From an uncultured Clostridia bacterium (lineage in GTDB: Bacteria > Bacillota > Clostridia > Peptostreptococcales > Anaerovoracaceae): a stretch of DNA of 36,489 nucleotides. A program made the translations under genes and the position numbers. The stretch is from positions 1 through 36,489 of the forward strand of contig CAKQOW010000020.1 in the NCBI GenBank assembly GCA_934256595.1, in the 5' to 3' direction. A model generated the notes under the pieces. The model was not told where the DNA came from. It saw only the letters and a program-made list of their open reading frames with translations, and searched no databases. Of this stretch, positions 30,863-36,489 are shown in pieces. Every line of letters begins with the position of its first letter. Position 1 is the first letter of the stretch.

Positions 30863-30891
30863 ATTATATGTGATACCATATATGATGTCAA
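30863..30891 (-). promoter_or_regulatory. perfect consensus promoter with dyad, hic operon
   Basis: TTGACA (30886-30891), 17 bp, TATAAT (30863-30868): a full consensus sigma-A promoter. The spacer and -10 contain ATATG-GTATCA-CATAT, a likely HicB operator. Strong promoter plus overlapping operator is typical of autoregulated toxin-antitoxin loci. Confidence 0.85.
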
Positions 30892-30905
30892 CGTTTTGTT
30901 GTTCT

Positions 30906-31442
30906 CTACTTCACCCCGTACATATTCACCTCACGTTTGAGCTCAATTATCTTGTTGAGTATATCATCAGTACCGTAATTATTCTCCTGCAGGAAAGCCG
31001 TAAGCCGGTCCAGATACTCTACGCTGTTTCCAAAATAACAGTTTTTCAGCTCTGTCACAAACTCTGTAAGGTTGCTTCCGAAGCTGCCATCCTCTTTTAC
31101 CGGTATATAGGCAAGCTTTACCTCCTGAGTTTCACTGCAGTAAAACACAGTATCACAGGTAATCTCCACCCTGCCGTAATCAAGATAATAGCTGCCGCTT
31201 TTTACAAGTTCCCTGATTACTCTCTCAACAAGATTGAGAAGCTGTATTATCTCCCTGAACCTGCACTGGCTTATTTTTAAAAACCCGTCATAGCTGTATA
31301 TAGCCGTAAGCCTGTCTGTTTCACGTATAAATGAAGTAGGTATGAAGGAGCTGCATATCTGATCTGATAATATACTCATTTCAAAATCCTTGAGCTCATT
31401 GTTAAAATACTCTTTTTCAAAGCTGTATGTACCGTTTTCCAT
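30906..31442 (-). CDS. DUF6382-like protein of the Tad cluster
   Basis: 178 aa without membrane segments. The content (FEMSILSDQICSSFIPTSFIRETDRLTAIYSYDGFLKISQC, then YYLDYGRVEITCDTVFYCSETQEVKLAYIPV) resembles the N-terminal domain (DUF6382) that in Clostridia Tad clusters is often joined to an FHA domain; no FHA part follows here. GGAGGG lies 8 nt before the ATG at 31442, so I prefer it to the ATG at 31460, which overlaps the upstream gene. Probably a cytoplasmic accessory of pilus assembly; the role is unknown. Confidence 0.65.
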   Translation of the reverse strand: MENGTYSFEKEYFNNELKDFEMSILSDQICSSFIPTSFIRETDRLTAIYSYDGFLKISQCRFREIIQLLNLVERVIRELVKSGSYYLDYGRVEITCDTVFYCSETQEVKLAYIPVKEDGSFGSNLTEFVTELKNCYFGNSVEYLDRLTAFLQENNYGTDDILNKIIELKREVNMYGVK

Positions 31443-31444
31443 TG

Positions 31445-32200
31445 CTATTGCCCTCCGCATTTAAGACATCTGCTGTAGCCGTCTGCTTCAGCCTCATATC
31501 TTGTCATTTCTATAACATATCTGTCAACAGTACTGCATTCCGCACTGTGATATGCCTTTCCTGTCTTTTTGAAGCAGTACACTATATGTCCGTTGCCGTA
31601 TTCCTCAGGTCTGCACAGTCTGCAAGGCGTATAGTGTCTTCTGACCTCGTCTGTAAGTATGGTCTGCACAGGATAAACTCTGATGTATGAACAGTTTTCA
31701 CTGTGATATCTTTCTCCTGCTACAGGAAACACCCATACTGTAGTTCCGTCATCCGCGGTCTGCATCATATCAAAACTGAATATCTGTCCCTTGTTGTCCC
31801 TGCCGACAAATCCTCGGAACAATATACCTGTCTTTCTGTGAAAATCTCCCCGCATTTTAACAGGCATTCTGTTTCTGACCGTATATGCCATATCAATGGA
31901 TATAAGGCCGGTATTGTGAAAATCACTGTAAAGATATCCAAGTCTTTTTACGCTGAAAGCCTCTGCCGCCTTGTCTTCTCTGACTCGTTTTTCAATTCTT
32001 GATTTTACACCTATGCCGGTTCTTTCTATATATGCATATGCCGCTATATATCTGGCCTCATCTGCAACACCGTTTATTACGTTTTCCTCTGCTTCTATCA
32101 GCTTTACAGTATAGCTTATCGTCAATACCGCTATTATGAAAAGCGGCAGTATTATAGCCGCCTCAACTGTAATCGATCCTTTTTTAGTATTTTTCATCAT
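31445..32200 (-). CDS. TadE-like pseudopilin with two Cys-rich metal-binding-type motifs
   Basis: The N terminus KNTKKGSITVEAAIILPLFIIAVLTISYTVKLIEAEE is a TadE/TadG-type class III pre-pilin segment, with the processing-type glycine and conserved Glu. The C-terminal third carries two similar units, GERYHSENCSYIRVY...YTPCRLC (about 163-200) and GKAYHSAECSTVDRY...YSRCLKCGG (about 214-250), each of the form YHxxxC then CxxC. Such units are found at the ends of secreted nucleases and surface proteins and look like zinc-binding ribbons. The protein overlaps DUF5702 by 17 nt. Probably a minor pilin exposing a metal-binding tip. Confidence 0.8.
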   Translation of the reverse strand: MMKNTKKGSITVEAAIILPLFIIAVLTISYTVKLIEAEENVINGVADEARYIAAYAYIERTGIGVKSRIEKRVREDKAAEAFSVKRLGYLYSDFHNTGLISIDMAYTVRNRMPVKMRGDFHRKTGILFRGFVGRDNKGQIFSFDMMQTADDGTTVWVFPVAGERYHSENCSYIRVYPVQTILTDEVRRHYTPCRLCRPEEYGNGHIVYCFKKTGKAYHSAECSTVDRYVIEMTRYEAEADGYSRCLKCGGQ

Positions 32201-33368
32201 ATTTCATCTTTTTGCCGTTTACCTGCACCTCAAACTTAAATCCGCGGTAGCAGTCGTGTATATAGAAGTCCTCACTGTAGGTTCCCTGCAGATTTATCTG
32301 TATCAGATCCATCATTCTTGTCAGTTTAACTTCCTTTTCCAGTGATGTAAGCAGAATTTTGAGATAGCTTTCATAGTTATATCCACGCTCCTCATAAGTC
32401 CCGCCCCCTGCTGCCTTACCGTTTATATCTGTTTTCCAGCTTGCAGGATCTTTAAACACAGGCACCTTGCCACCCTCATCAAGTGTCTTAATATCAAGCT
32501 CCGCCTCCATAGCAGCCCACGCCGCAATCAGAGCCGCCTGCGTTATAACCGCCTCCGGTCCCGGAGTTATGGTTTCTGCAAGCATGAGAGCTTCATTCAT
32601 CATCTTCGGATTTGAATATATGTATATTGAATTAAGCAGCGTTCTAAGCTTGAGCAGGTCGGCTTTAACCGCGCTTCTGTTGGCCGCATCGCTTTTTTTG
32701 CCCTCAAGTATATACTCTATTTCATTTCTGAAAAAGCTGCGCTCGTCATCTGCTGCCGACATACCGCTTTTAAAAACGCTGAATATGTATATGGTAGTCA
32801 GATACTCTCTGCTTCCTTTTTTCCAGAGGTCCGAAATACTGGCCATATTCTTTATATTGGAGACGAGCGCATGTACTGACGGAGTATCCGTCATGCCATT
32901 TGACGGAAGAGCATTAATCGTCTTGCTGTTTCTTAAGGTCCTCTCCCCTGTTTCAACAGGGCCTCCGGTTTCTTCTTCTCCGATGAGATTTTTAAAATTC
33001 ACACTGTCTGTTACCTGCTCCTCAAATATCCCGCAGTCCATAAGACAGTAGTCTTTAAGATCAACGGCAACCTCACCCAGCCTTATATATCTGTCATCGG
33101 TAACCGTATATTTCACATATCTTTTAAGCTCGTCTGCTATACTGCTGCTGTCTCTGCTGAAAGCTATTATGCCGTATCTTGATTTCAGCTCCAGATCAAA
33201 CTCCGACAGTACAGACCTGCCTGCAAGGTTATATAAATTCCCGCAATAGCTTACAGATGCCGCAGAAGCCGCAAGCTGAACAAACACGATTACGCAGCTC
33301 AGCACAGCTCCTGCAATTATTGTGAGAAACACCGCAGTAACACCTTTTTTATTAATTAGGTAATACAT
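32184..33368 (-). CDS. DUF5702-like Tad-associated protein
   Basis: 394 aa with one N-terminal membrane anchor (NKKGVTAVFLTIIAGAVLSCVIVFVQLAASAA, residues 6-37) followed by a long extracellular region starting YCGNLYNLAGRSVLSEFDLELKSRYGIIAF, characteristic of DUF5702 proteins in Clostridia Tad loci. The Lys-Lys-Gly before the hydrophobic stretch resembles a pre-pilin site. It overlaps the TadE-like genes on both sides (17 nt each). It may be the TadG-like large minor pilin; the biochemical role is unknown. Confidence 0.75.
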   Translation of the reverse strand: MYYLINKKGVTAVFLTIIAGAVLSCVIVFVQLAASAASVSYCGNLYNLAGRSVLSEFDLELKSRYGIIAFSRDSSSIADELKRYVKYTVTDDRYIRLGEVAVDLKDYCLMDCGIFEEQVTDSVNFKNLIGEEETGGPVETGERTLRNSKTINALPSNGMTDTPSVHALVSNIKNMASISDLWKKGSREYLTTIYIFSVFKSGMSAADDERSFFRNEIEYILEGKKSDAANRSAVKADLLKLRTLLNSIYIYSNPKMMNEALMLAETITPGPEAVITQAALIAAWAAMEAELDIKTLDEGGKVPVFKDPASWKTDINGKAAGGGTYEERGYNYESYLKILLTSLEKEVKLTRMMDLIQINLQGTYSEDFYIHDCYRGFKFEVQVNGKKMKYDEKY

Positions 33369-33726
33369 AATCCGCCTTTCTTATTATATCTTCCTCAATC
33401 AATATATGATTATGTCCTGCTGCTTTCATTGCAGCTCGCCTTTTAAGAAGCCCTCCGTAATATCCGGCTTTATGGCTGCTTCCCGTCACTTTCTTTCTAT
33501 CCGAGTCCAGCTTCAGTCCGTCATCTGCCACAGGTGATATGTCAAAGGTTTCACTTCTGTATCCTGCCTCTGCACAGATACCCAGATGAAGCCTGCTTTT
33601 AACCTCCACATTTTCATAAAGGTTTATCAGTATATAGAAAAGTGACATTACGGCAAGTATCACAAGTGGCATTATCACCGCCGCTTCCACAAAGGTGCTG
33701 CCTCTCCTGCTTTTAAATGTCGTCAT
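33352..33726 (-). CDS. TadE-like pseudopilin
   Basis: A small protein with MTTFKSRRGSTFVEAAVIMPLVILAVMSLFYILINLYENVEVKSRLHL at its N terminus: a short basic leader, Gly, Glu five residues later, and one membrane helix, as in TadE. The frame also has starts at 33741 (ATG) and 33753 (TTG); none has a strong ribosome binding site. I prefer 33726 because it gives the usual leader length and the smallest overlap (14 nt) with the Flp-like gene, consistent with coupled translation. The choice of start is uncertain. Confidence 0.75.
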   Translation of the reverse strand: MTTFKSRRGSTFVEAAVIMPLVILAVMSLFYILINLYENVEVKSRLHLGICAEAGYRSETFDISPVADDGLKLDSDRKKVTGSSHKAGYYGGLLKRRAAMKAAGHNHILIEEDIIRKADYVLPN

Positions 33727-33877
33727 TGAAACCGCTGTCATTGAGCTTTTCAAAGGTATCGTTTACAAAGTCAACGATCTGATCCTTAAAAACAATACCG
33801 AGAGCTATCGCTATGGCTATAAGGATTGCGACCTGCACAATCTCCATACCTTTTTTACTGTTTCTTATTATCTTCAT
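33713..33877 (-). CDS. Flp-like small pilin
   Basis: 54 aa, KKGMEIVQVAILIAIAIALGIVFKDQIVDFVNDTF after a six-residue basic leader. The pattern G-M-E-I-V-Q plus a hydrophobic helix and a short amphipathic tail is that of Flp/Fap-type or related Tad major pilins in Clostridia, cleaved after Gly by a prepilin peptidase. AGGAGG lies 5-6 nt before the ATG. It sits between tadC and tadE-like genes, just where flp genes occur in such clusters. Short length makes it easy to miss. Confidence 0.8.
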   Translation of the reverse strand: MKIIRNSKKGMEIVQVAILIAIAIALGIVFKDQIVDFVNDTFEKLNDSGFNDDI

Positions 33878-33886
33878 TTCTGCCTC

Positions 33887-34960
33887 CTACATTTCCAGCA
33901 TTGCCGGTGCTATTGTTATGATTATAAGAATGACTAAAAGTATTACCAGCGGGAAAGTCATCTTGGTTTCTGCAAGCCTGCCAAGCTCCTCAGCTTTCTT
34001 TTTTCTTGAAAACCACAGATAGGCGCTTTCACTCTCAAGGCTTTCCGTCAGAGCCGTTCCCTTGCAGATATTATCGCTTATAACTGCGGCAACTCTGATA
34101 AACTCTCTTATGCCTGAGTTCCTTGCAAAATCCGAAAGCTGAGTTTCAACGGGAATATTTGTTTCCTTTGAGTTAATATATATTTCATTAAGCCTTTCAT
34201 AAAAATAGTTCCCGCTCTCCCCGTTTTTCTGATGTTCGGTTACTATTCTCTCAAAAGCATCTGTAAGCACAAGTCCGCCGTTCAGAAGAAGTATATTCTT
34301 GTTTATAAACGAGGGCAGCTCAAGAAGAATTGAGGTCTGCGCAGTCTTTTCTTCCTTTTCGACCGTTTCAAATCTGCTCCTATATATGGCAATAAACACC
34401 GCAGCTATGGCCGCTATAACGACAAGCCATGTGTAATCTCTGGTATATATCCATTTTACAGGTCTGCCGTCATCGGTATATTCGGGCAGCAGTATTTCAT
34501 TTTTGGCAGGACTTTCAGATACCGTATCTGCAAGCGCTCTGTAGTCGACAGGGCTTTTATCCTCTGTTTTTTCAGCTTCCTTTTCCGGTTTTTCCTGCAC
34601 CTCTGCTGCCTCCTCGCTTTTTGGCTCTATATGCACTGTAACGCTCTGCAGCTCATCTTCGCCCTTTACCTTAACCTTGAACTCATAGTCAAAGCTTTTG
34701 TCATCACTCCTTACAACCGCCTTTGCTCTGCCGTCTTCAACAACTATGTTTGAAGCCGCCTCATAATTCTGTGATATTACTCCTGCAAGAGCCACAAAAC
34801 CTGCCGCCGCAATAATCACATATCTTTGGAGTATCGCCTTTTTTCTGGTCATTACGGTTTCCTCAAGGTTGCCCTTTTCATACAGCCTGCTGTATCTTGA
34901 AAGGAACTCCTCTCTTTTACCCGTAATGCTGTCTAATATTCTTTTTATATGCTCTCTCAT
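33887..34960 (-). CDS. tadC: TadC-like inner-membrane platform protein (T2SSF family)
   Basis: 357 aa. The C-terminal half (from about 195) is the T2SSF domain: LPSFINKNILLLNGGLVLTDAFERIVTEH, ICKGTALTESLESESAYLWFSRKKKAEELGRLAETKMTFPLVILLVILIIITIAPAMLEM, with terminal membrane segments. The N-terminal half is unusual: a membrane segment (about 45-63), then an extracytoplasmic region of about 100 residues with an acidic/Lys-rich stretch (EEAAEVQEKPEKEAEKTEDKSP), then another membrane segment (about 176-192). Partner of TadB in the pilus motor platform. Confidence 0.85.
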   Translation of the reverse strand: MREHIKRILDSITGKREEFLSRYSRLYEKGNLEETVMTRKKAILQRYVIIAAAGFVALAGVISQNYEAASNIVVEDGRAKAVVRSDDKSFDYEFKVKVKGEDELQSVTVHIEPKSEEAAEVQEKPEKEAEKTEDKSPVDYRALADTVSESPAKNEILLPEYTDDGRPVKWIYTRDYTWLVVIAAIAAVFIAIYRSRFETVEKEEKTAQTSILLELPSFINKNILLLNGGLVLTDAFERIVTEHQKNGESGNYFYERLNEIYINSKETNIPVETQLSDFARNSGIREFIRVAAVISDNICKGTALTESLESESAYLWFSRKKKAEELGRLAETKMTFPLVILLVILIIITIAPAMLEM

Positions 34961-34962
34961 CT

Positions 34963-35709
34963 CTACACCTTTATGTCCGTTATTTTTCCTGTCAGATTAT
35001 ATGCGAATAATATCCCTGCAAGCGATATAGTCATAATAATGCGGCCTGCAAAGGTTTCATACAGCGGGTCTATATAACCCGATGAGGTAATATTAAGTCC
35101 TGCCAGTATCACAAGTGGCATTGCGGTTATTATCTTTGACTCCACCTGCTTCTGTGATATGATAGCCTTTATTTCTTTTTCGATGGATATTTTGTCCGTA
35201 AGTATATCCGCTGTCTTTGATATAACCTTTTCCATATCTCCGCCTGTTTCCCTTATGGACAGATACACATCTACAAAGCTTTCGATATCCTGACAGCCGC
35301 TTCTTGCAGCAAAATCAGACATAAGCTCCGCCTCGCTGCCTCTGTTTTCAAAAATGCCCTTGGTTATACTCTCAAGCTCAGCCACAAGAGGCGTATGCTC
35401 ATCATATATGAGCCTGAGACCGTCAAGACCCTCCCTTAATCCCTCTGCCATGCTCTTGCCTGTGGATACCGAAGCCGAAAGGCTGTAAAGCAGGTCCTTA
35501 AACTGCATAAGCAGATAACCTCTGCGCTTTTCAGCCTTATAACCGCGGTATTTTTTTAATAGAGAAATAATGAGTAATCCTGCGATAGCAGAAATTAACA
35601 GACTTTTGTAAAAAATATATCCTATAATAAAAAAGCATATATATCCGACTGTAATAAACTTTACTTTTTCATTTAATGAAAGCTCATAGGTTCTGTAGTC
35701 AGTATCCAT
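34963..35709 (-). CDS. tadB: TadB-like inner-membrane platform protein (T2SSF family)
   Basis: 248 aa with two N-terminal membrane segments (about 18-48, VGYICFFIIGYIFYKSLLISAIAGLLIISLL) and two at the C terminus. The T2SSF core is LMQFKDLLYSLSASVSTGKSMAEGLREGLDGL, SGCQDIESFVDVYLSIRETGGDMEKVISKTADILTDKISIEKEIKAIISQKQVESKIITAMPLVI. With TadC it forms the platform driven by TadA. Its ATG lies inside the end of tadA (11-nt overlap). Confidence 0.88.
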   Translation of the reverse strand: MDTDYRTYELSLNEKVKFITVGYICFFIIGYIFYKSLLISAIAGLLIISLLKKYRGYKAEKRRGYLLMQFKDLLYSLSASVSTGKSMAEGLREGLDGLRLIYDEHTPLVAELESITKGIFENRGSEAELMSDFAARSGCQDIESFVDVYLSIRETGGDMEKVISKTADILTDKISIEKEIKAIISQKQVESKIITAMPLVILAGLNITSSGYIDPLYETFAGRIIMTISLAGILFAYNLTGKITDIKV

Positions 35710-36489
35710 ATTCTATCCCTCTCATTTTAAATTTAAAGGTATTCTGTACTTTGTTTCCTGTAGGCACAAGTCCTTTTTTAATATCATATTCAAACAGGCG
35801 GTTGAGCCTTATTTCATCTTCTGAAATTCCCGTAAGCTCTGCTATCTCAAGAACTTTCCTGCTGTTGTCAGGCATTCTGCCAAGATGAACGATTAAATCT
35901 ATCCCCTCCGCAATCTGCGCCCTTATGGCGCTTACGGGGAAATCAGCCGCCTGCAGATACATAGACTCAAGCCTCTTAATCATTCCGTGAATGGAATTAC
36001 CGTGCCCCGTACTGAGACTCCCGTCATGACCGGTGTTACATGCGTTTATCATATCAGCAACTTCGCTGCCTCTAACCTCTCCGACTATAATTCTTGAGGG
36101 CCTCATACGAAGGCTTGTCTTGATAAGGTCGGTCATTGTGACCTCGCCTCTGCCCTGTATGTTGGAGTTCCTGCATTCAAGCCTGACTATATTCTGATGA
36201 TTTTTAATCTGAAGCTCGGCTGAGTCCTCTATTACAACCAGTCTTTCGTCAGAGGGAATGTAGTCTGCAAGACAGTTTAAAAATGTAGTTTTGCCGGAAG
36301 ATGTACCGCCGCTTATAAAGATATTTAACCCCGCCTCAACGCAGGCCTTTAGAAAATCCGCAGCTTCCCTGCCAAGAGTGCCGTTTGACACCAGACTCTC
36401 CATTGTAAGCGCTTCCTTTGGAAATTTCCTTATGGTAAGCGCAGGACCGTTTAAGGCTATGTTTTTGTAAACTCCGTTGACTCTACTGC
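35699..36489 (-). CDS. tadA: TadA/CpaF secretion ATPase, 5' end cut by the window edge
   Basis: The motor ATPase of Tad pilus assembly. Walker A is ISGGTSSGKTTFLNCLADYIP; the Asp box and Walker B follow in LVVIEDSAELQI and MRPSRIIVGEVRGSEVADMINACNTGHDGSLSTGHGNS, with the His box. The first ATG inside the window is at 36403, but the frame runs on to the edge with NGVYKNIALNGPALTIRKFPKEALTM, the conserved CpaF segment just before Walker A, so the true start lies outside. The visible part is about 263 residues of an expected 400 or more. Confidence 0.95.
   Translation of the reverse strand, partial: SRVNGVYKNIALNGPALTIRKFPKEALTMESLVSNGTLGREAADFLKACVEAGLNIFISGGTSSGKTTFLNCLADYIPSDERLVVIEDSAELQIKNHQNIVRLECRNSNIQGRGEVTMTDLIKTSLRMRPSRIIVGEVRGSEVADMINACNTGHDGSLSTGHGNSIHGMIKRLESMYLQAADFPVSAIRAQIAEGIDLIVHLGRMPDNSRKVLEIAELTGISEDEIRLNRLFEYDIKKGLVPTGNKVQNTFKFKMRGIEYGY

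Overview
The window looks like chromosomal DNA of an anaerobic member of the Bacillota, class Clostridia. Supporting signs are an IspH-ribosomal S1 fusion protein, a split cobalamin-dependent methionine synthase (MetH plus a separate reactivation domain), a Clostridia-type Tad pilus cluster, the run M16 peptidase-dut, low-to-moderate G+C with AT-rich intergenic DNA, and strong GGAGG ribosome binding sites. I cannot name the genus. All recognisable intact genes except one (a cysteine-rich protein at 5272-6309) lie on the minus strand, so operons read from high to low coordinates.

Layout. 1-5173: nucleotide and phosphate housekeeping (dGTPase-like protein, PiT phosphate transporter, dut, M16 peptidase) plus a catalase-like protein that has lost all its heme and catalytic residues, followed by a separate 60-residue catalase C-terminal domain. 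5193-7863: the plus-strand cysteine-rich protein, a convergent terminator, an iron-dependent alcohol dehydrogenase, and an intergenic stretch that may encode a small transcript. 7879-22622: mostly ordinary metabolic and RNA/DNA-maintenance genes (ispH-rpsA fusion, rarA, SPOR protein, TudS/DUF523, a His-tailed DMT transporter, coaBC, a 3D-domain wall protein, ybaK, GNAT, metH / reactivation domain / metF, a FAD dehydrogenase, DUF1294, bcp). 22671-25143: a degraded accessory island with a chloramphenicol acetyltransferase gene stopped by an amber codon inside its active-site motif, a truncated small gene, the ends of an IS21-like element, a Vat/CatB-type acetyltransferase with a candidate leader peptide, and three 28-bp tandem repeats.

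25144-29301: RNA-modification genes rlmD-like, tgt and queA. Between queA and tgt sits the most interesting system: a complete type III (RNA-protein) toxin-antitoxin locus of the CptIN kind. It has a consensus promoter, a little over two copies of a 45-nt repeat that can fold as an H-type pseudoknot, a terminator with a GCAA loop, and a 155-residue CptN-like endoribonuclease. The long open reading frame here runs through the antitoxin repeats and would hide the system if taken at face value. 29399-30891: a flavodoxin-fold oxidoreductase and two decayed type II toxin-antitoxin loci (an internally deleted Phd-like antitoxin, and an intact hicB with a hicA fossil behind a perfect consensus promoter). 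30906-36489: a Tad (tight adherence) type IVc pilus cluster: tadA (cut by the window edge), tadB, tadC, a small Flp-like pilin, TadE-like pseudopilins, a DUF5702-like protein and a DUF6382-like protein.

All calls rest on reading the sequence and remembered family motifs; no database search was run.
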